8,096 nt of DNA, taken from JAAYHV01 sp035268985. GTDB taxonomy: Bacteria; Bacillota; Clostridia; Peptostreptococcales; Anaerovoracaceae. A program made the position numbers and the translations under genes. The stretch is from positions 1-8,096 of the forward strand of contig DATFJV010000069.1 of assembly GCA_035268985.1 (NCBI GenBank), written 5' to 3'. Shown in pieces: positions 1-5,652 of this stretch (its first letter is position 1; the number at the start of each line of letters is the position of its first letter). The notes under the pieces were generated by a model. The model made no database searches. It saw only the letters and a program-made list of their open reading frames with translations, and had not been told where the DNA came from.

Positions 1-1
1 T

Positions 2-349
2 GACAACTCAGATGGAATAAATAATGTAAAAATCTTTTGTTATGACATGACACTACTATTTAAAGGTCAAAATCATAATATTGATTTTCTGTTTCATGAT
101 AGTAGACTATTTGATGGTATTGACGAAAGACAGAAAGCCGAGTTGTTTAAGATTGTATTTGAAGAATTTGTGGACTCAAGAAAGCAGTATATAGCTACCG
201 TAAATCAAAACCAGCTTAATGAAATTAAACAGTGTATGGAACCGGAACTCTTCCAGAAAATTGTAAATGACAATATTGTATTAACTCTTACAGATGATCA
301 TGAATCAGAAAAACTTTTAGGCATTACTGTTGACATTAATGAAGACTAA
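2..349 (+). CDS. C-terminal part of a DUF2326-like ATPase (probable ABC-3C system ATPase), 5' end outside the window
   Basis: The frame is open to the left window edge: codons 2-46 read DNSDGINNVKIFCYD and run straight into the first ATG at 47. The ATG is therefore internal and the gene starts upstream. The visible 115 residues contain a hydrophobic strand ending in an acidic residue (FLFHDS), then LFDGIDERQ and YIATVNQNQL. These resemble the Walker B, D-loop and H-loop strands at the end of an ABC/SMC-type ATPase. The pattern 'DGIN-KIFC-DM ... HDS-LFDG-DERQ' is what I recall of DUF2326 C-termini. That family has been described as the ATPase of predicted ABC three-component anti-invader systems, usually with small partner genes and an effector. 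Those would lie outside this window. The family call is from motif memory, not alignment. The tail is acidic and no terminator hairpin follows. Confidence 0.7.
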   Translation, partial: DNSDGINNVKIFCYDMTLLFKGQNHNIDFLFHDSRLFDGIDERQKAELFKIVFEEFVDSRKQYIATVNQNQLNEIKQCMEPELFQKIVNDNIVLTLTDDHESEKLLGITVDINED

Positions 350-380
350 ATCTGATTTGTTTCAGGAAATTTAATTTAGT

Positions 381-442
381 TTACTGCAACCACCAAGATG
401 GCATCTAGGCTCGGCGGGTCTAGCCCCTGTTAACCGGACACT
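381..442. mobile_element. GC-rich scar with one end of a probable IS3-family element
   Basis: Positions 381-440 are about 57% G+C (34 of 60), against surroundings that are mostly A+T. The block ends in TAGCCCCTGTT followed by AACCGGACACT (421-442). This is the inverse of the sequence at 531-552, which sits just beyond the transposase stop. The bases ending at 440 read, on the minus strand, as an IS end starting TGTCCGG, with the element's interior to the left. I interpret it as the left terminal repeat plus some leader of another same-orientation copy, the rest of which is gone. It could also be one arm of a small 132-bp inverted-repeat element (421-552). Confidence 0.45.
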
Positions 443-552
443 GTATTTAGCATGAATATCTTCCAAGTTGTACTGGTTAATAACAGCGATATGAATATTA
501 TTAGTGGTTATAAATAACTGCGCATGTATAAGTGTCCGGAAAATAGGGGCTA
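421..552. repeat. 22-bp inverted repeat pair (421-442 and 531-552)
   Basis: The arm at 421-442 and the reverse complement of 531-552 agree at 19 of 22 positions. The three differences are clustered in the middle: TGTCCGGTTAACAGGGG on one arm and TGTCCGGAAAATAGGGG on the other. An 88-bp A+T-rich spacer separates the arms. This degree of mismatch is typical of the left and right terminal repeats of one IS3-family element, but here the TG ends face each other across the spacer and the interiors point outward. Confidence 0.75.
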
Positions 553-567
553 ATTTATAATATTATA

Positions 568-1491
568 TTAGGAATACCTTTTTTCATAGGGTGAACAATA
601 ATTATTGTAACTATGAGGTCTTGCTCGATTATACCAATAAATATAATCTATAACAGCCATGGCGATATCCTCATTTGTTTCGAACTCATCTATATAGAGG
701 CGTTCTTTCTTAAGGTTTGAGAAGAAGGATTCTATAACAGAATTTTCACAAGGTGAGCCTTTTTCGCTCATAGATTGAACGATAGGGGTTGATTTAAGAA
801 AATTATTGAGATAAGTACTAGACTTAAATACTCTGCCTTGGTCGCTATGAAGAACTAGCTTAGGGCAACTGGATAAATCTTCGTTATTAAGTGCACTTTC
901 AATAGTATATCTGACTAATTTGACTGTTTGATTTTTATAAATTTTATAGCCAACTATAGATCTATCATATAAATCAATAATTGCGCATAGATATTGTCGT
1001 CCTTCTTTTGAATCAATTTTAGTTATATCAATGCACCATATTGAGTTTTTTATTTCTATATTAAAATTACTTTTAACTAGGTTAGAAAAGGGTTTAATAC
1101 CTCGATAGAGGACGTGCATTTTCTTAGAGTGCCAAGCAGCGGATAGTAATCCATATTTTTTCATAATACGGTAGACTTTTTTATGATTAATCTTAATATT
1201 ATAAATATCATTAAGATGTTTGGTTACCATATGATAACCCATTGTGTCTTTGTGTTTTATTATTCTAATCTCAATAATCATATCGCGAACTTTAATATCA
1301 GGGTCTACTTGATTCAATTTTTTATGCCAATCATAGTAGCTGCTTTTTCCAACACCAAATGTTTTACATAAATACGTTATAGTATAGGAATTAGAAAACT
1401 TAATGATATAGTTGTAATAAACCTCATTAGTTGGTTTTATACTTGTGTATTTAATATAAGCTAAAAGTTCTTCTATTTTTGTAGTAATCAT
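568..1491 (-). CDS. IS3-family transposase OrfB (DDE integrase-type)
   Basis: This 307-residue protein has the usual OrfB layout. An N-terminal region of about 130 residues includes a helix-turn-helix-like stretch (VGKSSYYDWHKK, about 47-58) and the HTH_21-type segment around MGYHMVTKHL (84-93). The retroviral-integrase-like catalytic core follows: D155 in WCIDITKI, D217 in LHSDQG and E254 in ENSVIESFF. The C-terminus has the conserved WYNRARPHS (286-294). It would cut and join IS ends. The D217-E254 gap holds 36 residues, one more than the common D-35-E, which may be normal for its subgroup. The ATG is preceded by AAGGAAG about 7 nt upstream, and its first bases overlap the stop of the orfA remnant (ATGA). 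A stop codon lies directly before the ATG in frame, so no in-frame extension is possible. The length is normal and the frame intact, but the element around it is incomplete. Confidence 0.95.
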   Translation of the reverse strand: MITTKIEELLAYIKYTSIKPTNEVYYNYIIKFSNSYTITYLCKTFGVGKSSYYDWHKKLNQVDPDIKVRDMIIEIRIIKHKDTMGYHMVTKHLNDIYNIKINHKKVYRIMKKYGLLSAAWHSKKMHVLYRGIKPFSNLVKSNFNIEIKNSIWCIDITKIDSKEGRQYLCAIIDLYDRSIVGYKIYKNQTVKLVRYTIESALNNEDLSSCPKLVLHSDQGRVFKSSTYLNNFLKSTPIVQSMSEKGSPCENSVIESFFSNLKKERLYIDEFETNEDIAMAVIDYIYWYNRARPHSYNNYCSPYEKRYS

Positions 1492-1553
1492 CTAATCACT
1501 TCCTTAATTATAGTCATTTCTTTTTTAAGTTGTATAACATCTATAATTGCAGA
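1488..1553 (-). pseudogene. orfA 3' remnant of the IS3-family element
   Basis: On the minus strand, a short open run after a TAA codon (1556-1554) reads SAIIDVIQLKKEMTIIKEVIR and ends at a TGA that shares bases with the orfB ATG (ATGA). The Leu/Lys/Glu-rich, coiled-coil-like character and the position fit the leucine-zipper tail of IS3 OrfA proteins. The helix-turn-helix part of OrfA is absent. A run AAAAAAG (1520-1526, minus strand) resembles IS3 slippery sites. However, a -1 shift there leads only to the TGA at 1488-1490, not into orfB, so a frameshift-made OrfAB fusion is not supported here. Confidence 0.4.
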
Positions 1554-1563
1554 TTACCCGCAA

Positions 1564-1580
1564 TAAAACAAGATGTTTTA
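1564..1580. promoter_or_regulatory. Perfect 7-bp dyad (TAAAACA-AGA-TGTTTTA) upstream of the pRiA4b-like gene
   Basis: The 17-bp sequence TAAAACAAGATGTTTTA is a perfect inverted repeat with a 3-nt centre, lying 40 bp before the start codon at 1621. Its place between a possible promoter region and the ribosome binding site would suit an operator. In A+T-rich DNA such dyads also arise by chance. Confidence 0.25.
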
Positions 1581-1602
1581 AATATTAGAGTTTTTATTAA
1601 TC

Positions 1603-1608
1603 AGGAGG
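1603..1608 (+). promoter_or_regulatory. Ribosome binding site AGGAGG for the gene at 1621
   Basis: This is a full-strength AGGAGG with a rather long 12-nt gap to the ATG. No other in-frame start lies closer, and the protein's conserved N-terminus begins at this ATG. Confidence 0.7.
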
Positions 1609-1620
1609 CTATTAAACAAT

Positions 1621-2352
1621 ATGAAATCATATATAATAAAAATTGAACTTAACGAATCAAATCCACTTATATGGAGAAGAGTCATCATGCCTGCAGGAGC
1701 TACATATAAAAGGCTGCATGATATTATTCAAAACGTAACCAACTTTAAGAGTGGATATCCTTTAAGTGGATATCACCTGTATGAGTTTGACCTTTCGAAG
1801 GAAAACATGATCATCACAGATAATGAAGAAGCTTATATGGAGCATCAGCATTATCTTAAGAATAAGAAGTATTATGAGGACCGACTTAAAAATATGGATC
1901 CTAAAATGCTCCAGTTTGAACAGAATCACCATGAGCGATTAAAGATTGAGGTACGCAAACCGACAGGAGTCAAGATCAATAATTACCTTGAGAAATACAA
2001 AGAGATTAGATACAACTATGATTTTGGAGACAACTGGTGGCTTACTGTTAAACTTGAAGAAATCGTAGAAGACTATTACTTTGGATACCCAACACTTCTT
2101 GGCGGGGCAGAGACTGCACCACCTGAAGATGTCGGAGGAATCCATGGATTTTATGAATTTCTTGAATCGTATCGGGATACAAATCATCCAGAGCATTCTG
2201 ATATGATGGCTTGGGTCGAGGATTGGAACTTTAGAGAGTACGATCCTGATTGGATTAATGATAGACTTAAAAGTATTAAATACAAAAAGACAGAGTGGCA
2301 TAAGATTAAGCATGAACATTACTATGTGATCCAGGACAAGTATCGGAAGTAA
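1621..2352 (+). CDS. Plasmid pRiA4b ORF-3 family protein (PF07929; also called IS1096 passenger TnpR-like)
   Basis: This 243-residue soluble protein has no signal peptide or membrane segment. The family signature is clear: an N-terminal strand and IWRR motif (17-20), a Y-DFGDNW motif (133-139), PPEDVGG followed by an aromatic segment (167-178), and a closing FREYDPDWIN (204-213), matching the FDP-F--N ending of the family. Between residues about 70 and 120 is a charged, helix-forming insertion rich in Lys, Glu and His (YMEHQHYLKNKKYY...), longer than I recall in minimal members. The molecular role of the family is unknown. Members occur on plasmids, near mobile elements and in chromosomes, and the TnpR-like name is historical. 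The gene starts 129 bp from the IS remnant and stands alone, with no partner gene in its direction within 340 bp. Confidence 0.88.
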   Translation: MKSYIIKIELNESNPLIWRRVIMPAGATYKRLHDIIQNVTNFKSGYPLSGYHLYEFDLSKENMIITDNEEAYMEHQHYLKNKKYYEDRLKNMDPKMLQFEQNHHERLKIEVRKPTGVKINNYLEKYKEIRYNYDFGDNWWLTVKLEEIVEDYYFGYPTLLGGAETAPPEDVGGIHGFYEFLESYRDTNHPEHSDMMAWVEDWNFREYDPDWINDRLKSIKYKKTEWHKIKHEHYYVIQDKYRK

Positions 2353-2635
2353 GCTCTATGTAAAGGGGTATGCATATCGCCTTCAAAAAATATTTTGGGC
2401 AATGATTTTGGGTAGAACTATAGGTTGAAGAAAAATTTATGTAAGAATTAGAAAGTCATTAGATAATCACGAACGTTTTTATTTAAGAGTTTTGGCACTT
2501 GATAGGTTCTATGATTTTTGGATATACTCATATAGCAATTTTGTGAAATGTATAGTAACTTAATATTTAAAGTAATTGAAGTAATAGTAGATATATATAC
2601 AAGGGATATGTATAGTAAATTAATAAAATAAGTAG
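2353..2635. other. Gene-free stretch between the pRiA4b-like gene and the permease promoter
   Basis: This is very A+T-rich with stops in all frames, and no gene remnant was recognised. The octamer ATTTTGGG occurs twice close together (2393-2400 and 2406-2413), and there is an 18-bp direct repeat further on (listed separately). No convincing rho-independent terminator was found after the gene ending at 2352. Confidence 0.6.
2548..2625. repeat. Imperfect direct repeat, 60-bp spacing, upstream of the permease promoter
   Basis: ATGTATAGTAACTTAATA (2548-2565) and ATGTATAGTAAATTAATA (2608-2625) agree at 17 of 18 positions. Weaker similarity continues for about 13 more bases (AAGTA, then TTG), so the second copy runs up to the -35 box of the next gene. 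Either a short segment was duplicated or these are two sites for a regulator. The 60-bp spacing is close to a whole number of helical turns, so both would face the same side. Confidence 0.55.
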
Positions 2636-2664
2636 TTGCAAAAAACCTATCTACATAGTATATT
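2636..2664 (+). promoter_or_regulatory. Sigma-A-type promoter for the permease-Usp gene
   Basis: A -35 box TTGCAA (2636-2641) is separated by exactly 17 bp from a -10 box TATATT (2659-2664). Transcription would start near 2671, giving a leader of about 40 nt before the ATG at 2711. Confidence 0.6.
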
Positions 2665-2693
2665 ATGACTAAACATTAATTGACATTAAGCAT

Positions 2694-2702
2694 GGGGGGT
2701 GG
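2694..2702 (+). promoter_or_regulatory. Ribosome binding site GGGGGGTGG that decides the permease start
   Basis: This G-rich Shine-Dalgarno lies 8 nt before the ATG at 2711. An in-frame GTG at 2699 lies inside the site itself and so is unlikely to be the start. Confidence 0.65.
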
Positions 2703-2710
2703 TTATATTT

Positions 2711-4882
2711 ATGAATAAATCACAGGAAAGATTAGGTAGAAGTTTAGGCTTTTTTTCTGTTTTTGCCATAGGAACAGGAACAATGATAGGTGCAGGAATA
2801 TTTGTTTTACCTAGTATGGCCATAACTATTGCGGGACCAGCTGCCGTGATTTCATTTATATTGGGAGGTTTAATCACTTTAGCCACAACCCTTAGTGTTG
2901 TAGAACTTGCTACGAGTATGCCTCAAGCAGGAGGAAGTTACTATTTTATAAGTAGGTCATTGGGACCCATGTTTGGAACAATAATTGGATTAGGTGCATG
3001 GATATCATTGGTATTTAAAGGATCTTTTGCACTGGTAGGTCTTGCAGAATACTTCAATGTGTTTTTTACGGTTCCAGTTGTCCTAACAGGCTTAGTTGTT
3101 GGTATTGCGCTTTTATTGATAAATATAAGAGGCGCAAAAAGTAGTGGTAATCTACAAAATATTATAGTAGTGGCATTAATTTTAATATTACTAATATTTA
3201 TAATTAAGGGAAGCACCATGATGGAGAAAGAATTGCTACACCCTTTTATGCCCCATGGAGTATCTTCTGTTTTTGAAACAACAGGACTGATCTTTATATC
3301 ATATTTAGGTATCATAAAACTTGCAGCGATTTCCGAGGAAGTTAAAAACCCTTCCAAAAATATTCCACGGGCTTTTTTAGGATCGGTTATAGTAGTTATT
3401 TTGATTTATGGAGGAATAATCATTACTTTAAATGGGATAGCTCCTTTAGATGTTCTTAAAGACACCCAAACACCCCTTGTTTATGCAGCAACTGCTATGG
3501 CAGGAACTCCAGGCCGTATTATAATTACCATAGCAGGCTTTTTTGCAACTGTATCCACTGCGAATGCGGCAATTTTGTCATCATCTAGATTTCCATTTGC
3601 CATGGCTAGGGATAAGCTGATGCCTGGTTTTTTCACTGCGATTCATAAAAAATATCAAACTCCATATAGAGCTATACTTATAACAGGGGTTACCATGTTA
3701 GCATTGTTAATGCTGTTTGATGTGGAACAGCTAGCCAAGCTTGGTTCCACTTTTAATGTATTAGTATTTGTGCTAGTTAATTTTTCAGTAATTATCTATA
3801 GAAAAAACAAAGACTTTGAATACAAACCAACCTTTAAAGATCCTCTTTTCCCCGTTACTCAGGTCATAGGAATAGTAGGAAGTTTGCTTTTATTACCTTC
3901 CTTGGGAATGTTTTCAATGCTATTTGCTTTAGCATTGATTATTCTAGGGATTGTTTTATATAAATTAAGGGGAAGAAACAAGACGGAGTTTAACTATAGT
4001 ATTCAAAATTACCTAGATGAAGGAGAAGTTCCCATTGATATTAATGGAGATGAGGAAAGAGTCTTAGTTCCAATTTCAAATCCCAATCATGAAGAAGATC
4101 TTTTATATCTAGCTGACAAGTTGGGAGATATGATTATTGGTTTAAATGTTGTCAAGGTTCCTGAGCAAACATCCTTATCAACAGCAAGGGACTGCTATGA
4201 TGAAAGTAAAAGTGAAAGTTGCAAGCAGTTAAAAGATGTATTTAATAAATGGACAGAAGTAACTAGTCATAAGCAAAAAAATATTATTGTATTTGATCAT
4301 GATATTTCCGACGCGATTATAGAACAAGCGGAAAAGGAAGTGGCCAATTTAATTGTTTTGGGATGGAAAAAAGAAAATAGATTACAATATACAATAGGAA
4401 GCATAAGCCATAGGATACTTACAAATGCCAAATCCCATGTAGCAGTATTAAAGGGACAGTTCATTAAGAATCCTGAAAAAATCGTAGTTGCATATGATGG
4501 TAAACATAATTCCAGATATGGACTGGCATTAGGCAAGAGATTGGCATTTAAAACAGATGCTACATTGAAAATTCTAAGGGTTGTTAATCCCGACATGGAT
4601 GAATATGAAAAGAAAGAAATCGAAGAGAATTTAAAAGAGATTGTAAAAATGGAAGAAGGCATTCGTATCGAATATGAGATTAAAGAAAAATATTCAGAAA
4701 TTGATGCGATTCTTGAAGAGACAAAAGATAGTGATCTTACTATTATGGGTGATTCAAGCAAAAGATTTAAGGAAAACTTCCTTTCAACTTTGCCACAGAA
4801 GGTTGCTACTCACTCCAAAAATCCGATACTTATTATTAAAAGATACCAACCTTCAACAAAATTTCTTAGATTCTTTGAATAG
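2711..4882 (+). CDS. APC-family amino-acid permease fused to two UspA-like domains
   Basis: This 723-residue inner-membrane transporter is predicted to take up or exchange amino acids. The N-terminal 420 residues form the permease, with about 12 membrane segments. Segment 1 carries the substrate-binding signature GTGTMIGAGIF (21-31). The loop motif ISEEVKNPSKNIPRA (207-221) is typical of APC proteins. After the last segment (about 385-417) a soluble tail begins. Residues about 447-581 form a first, divergent Usp-like domain, ending NLIVLGWKKEN...GSISHRIL...VAVLKG. Residues about 588-711 form a second, starting KIVVAYDGKHNS and ending DLTIMGDSSKR...PILIIKR. In Usp proteins the G-rich end of the domain binds ATP. 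Here the Gly spacing differs from the classic G-2x-G-9x-G(S/T) in both copies, so nucleotide binding is uncertain. The tail may sense ATP or stress and gate the transporter (inference). The substrate cannot be read from the sequence. I chose the ATG at 2711 over the GTG at 2699 because of the ribosome binding site. Confidence 0.93.
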   Translation: MNKSQERLGRSLGFFSVFAIGTGTMIGAGIFVLPSMAITIAGPAAVISFILGGLITLATTLSVVELATSMPQAGGSYYFISRSLGPMFGTIIGLGAWISLVFKGSFALVGLAEYFNVFFTVPVVLTGLVVGIALLLINIRGAKSSGNLQNIIVVALILILLIFIIKGSTMMEKELLHPFMPHGVSSVFETTGLIFISYLGIIKLAAISEEVKNPSKNIPRAFLGSVIVVILIYGGIIITLNGIAPLDVLKDTQTPLVYAATAMAGTPGRIIITIAGFFATVSTANAAILSSSRFPFAMARDKLMPGFFTAIHKKYQTPYRAILITGVTMLALLMLFDVEQLAKLGSTFNVLVFVLVNFSVIIYRKNKDFEYKPTFKDPLFPVTQVIGIVGSLLLLPSLGMFSMLFALALIILGIVLYKLRGRNKTEFNYSIQNYLDEGEVPIDINGDEERVLVPISNPNHEEDLLYLADKLGDMIIGLNVVKVPEQTSLSTARDCYDESKSESCKQLKDVFNKWTEVTSHKQKNIIVFDHDISDAIIEQAEKEVANLIVLGWKKENRLQYTIGSISHRILTNAKSHVAVLKGQFIKNPEKIVVAYDGKHNSRYGLALGKRLAFKTDATLKILRVVNPDMDEYEKKEIEENLKEIVKMEEGIRIEYEIKEKYSEIDAILEETKDSDLTIMGDSSKRFKENFLSTLPQKVATHSKNPILIIKRYQPSTKFLRFFE

Positions 4883-4885
4883 CAA

Positions 4886-4900
4886 ATTAGTTATACTAAT
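4886..4900. promoter_or_regulatory. Short perfect dyad ATTAGT-TAT-ACTAAT between permease and flavoprotein genes
   Basis: This 6-bp perfect inverted repeat lies a few bases after the permease stop. It has no G+C-rich stem or T-tract, so it is a poor terminator. It could be an operator for the next gene, or chance. A TATTAT (4912-4917) downstream could be a weak -10 box but lacks a good -35. Read-through from the permease gene is possible, as the gap is only 55 bp. Confidence 0.2.
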
Positions 4901-4937
4901 AAATTAAAACATATTATAGATAAAAAAGGAAAATATT

Positions 4938-5423
4938 ATGAAAAGACAAATGAAAAGAATAAAACAGCTACTATCTACTGCAGATACCGAAGCTGTGCTA
5001 AATAGATGTACAAGTGGAGTAATGGGACTAAATGGAGATGATGGTTATCCATATACAGTGCCACTTAGTTATGTATATAGTGATGGTAAGATATACTTTC
5101 ATAGCGGAAAGAATGGATATAAGGTGGAATGCTTAATGAACAATCCAAAGGTATCCTTTACTGTGATTGATGAAGATATGATTGTAAGTGAAGAGTTTAC
5201 TACGTACTTTAGAAGTGCTATAATAACTGGAAAGACAAGAATTGTCGATGGAGACGAATACTATAAAGCTTTTAAGCTTATTGTAGAGAAGTACTCGGGT
5301 GATTTAAGTGAGGAAGTTAAAACGAAGGCAATTAATGAATGTAAGAATGCATATATTATTGCCATTGATATAACTTCAATGACAGGTAAGGAAGCTATTG
5401 AATTTATAAAAGCAAGGAGTTAG
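4938..5423 (+). CDS. Pyridoxamine 5'-phosphate oxidase-like / NimA-type flavin-binding protein
   Basis: This 161-residue cytosolic protein has an FMN-binding split-barrel fold. The early segment is typical of the Pyridox_ox_2/NimA group: a basic N-terminus (MKRQMKRIKQLL), SGVMGLNGDDGYPYTVPLSYVY (26-47) and the strand-turn IYFHSGKNGYKVECL (52-66), whose basic and Ser residues would contact the flavin phosphate. FRSAIITGKTRIV (91-103) follows as a later barrel strand. Family members reduce nitroaromatics such as 5-nitroimidazoles or use other flavin or heme-like ligands. The physiological substrate is usually unknown, and resistance should not be assumed from the sequence. AAGGA (4926-4930) lies 7 nt before the ATG. 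The gene is followed one base after its stop by the small gene at 5425, so the two are almost surely co-transcribed and probably translationally coupled. Confidence 0.9.
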   Translation: MKRQMKRIKQLLSTADTEAVLNRCTSGVMGLNGDDGYPYTVPLSYVYSDGKIYFHSGKNGYKVECLMNNPKVSFTVIDEDMIVSEEFTTYFRSAIITGKTRIVDGDEYYKAFKLIVEKYSGDLSEEVKTKAINECKNAYIIAIDITSMTGKEAIEFIKARS

Positions 5424-5424
5424 G

Positions 5425-5628
5425 ATGAAGGACTATTTTTCTATAGTAGATGATGAATCAAAGATATTAATCACTTCCTCAGGGGAGAGGTTTGAATTAT
5501 CTAACGATGGAGTAAGAACATGCTATATATGGGATATAGATGATGAACTTAAGATAAGCATAAAGGACAAGACAATTACTAATAAGGATTTAGATGAAAC
5601 AGTTGAAATACTCAATAGATATAATTAA
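5425..5628 (+). CDS. Small acidic protein of unknown function, paired with the flavoprotein gene
   Basis: This 67-residue protein has no recognised domain, signal peptide or membrane segment. It is acidic (many Asp and Glu) and looks folded rather than random: alternating short strands (KILITS, RFELS, TCYIWDI, LKISIKD) lead to a C-terminal helix (NKDLDETVEILNRY). A strong AAGGAG (5414-5419) lies inside the end of the upstream gene, 5 nt before the ATG, and only one base separates the two genes. This supports a real, co-translated product. It may assist or modulate the flavoprotein, but that rests on position only. Confidence 0.65.
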   Translation: MKDYFSIVDDESKILITSSGERFELSNDGVRTCYIWDIDDELKISIKDKTITNKDLDETVEILNRYN

Positions 5629-5652
5629 ATAGTTTGTTATTGTATAATAAGA

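Larger units (their letters stand above)
533..1560 (-). mobile_element. 5'-truncated IS3-family insertion sequence
   Basis: On the minus strand this element ends with its right terminal repeat (552 down to 533; outside-in it reads TGTCCGG...GGGGCTA), 34 bp beyond the transposase stop, a normal IS3 layout. The other end is missing. Upstream of orfB only a short orfA tail is left (1488-1553), and no TAGCCCC...CCGGACA sequence appears between 1492 and the next gene at 1621. The right limit given here is approximate and marks where IS-like sequence stops being recognisable. With one terminal repeat and most of orfA lost, the copy should not be able to move by itself. Confidence 0.7.

Noticed and set aside
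47..349. The ATG at 47 as the real start of a 100-residue protein
   Set aside because: The frame is open to the left edge, the residues before the ATG belong to the same conserved block, and no ribosome binding site precedes it.
421..442. Integron attC-like site, because of the GTTAAC and inverted arms
   Set aside because: The paired R/L boxes of an attC are not present and no integrase or cassette array is seen; the match to the IS end at 531-552 explains it better.
370..562. Start-less minus-strand open run of about 63 codons across the inverted repeat
   Set aside because: It has no start codon or ribosome binding site and crosses both repeat arms; it is more likely a by-product of the GC-rich patch than a gene.
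1183..1371. 62-codon plus-strand ORF inside the transposase
   Set aside because: It lies opposite a clearly conserved IS3 OrfB and has no domain or ribosome binding site of its own.
1939..2319. 126-codon minus-strand ORF opposite the pRiA4b-like gene
   Set aside because: Antisense shadow of a conserved coding region; composition is that of a reversed A+T-rich gene.
2353..2400. Rho-independent terminator after the pRiA4b-like gene (AAGG...CCTT with A-run)
   Set aside because: The stem is only about 4 bp and is followed by A residues, not T, on the plus strand.
2941..3357. Minus-strand ORFs opposite the permease gene (also 2686-2886 and 4297-4761)
   Set aside because: They mirror strongly conserved coding sequence and show no motif or translation signal.
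4674..4907. 77-codon plus-strand ORF overlapping the end of the permease-Usp gene
   Set aside because: Out-of-frame shadow of the second Usp domain.
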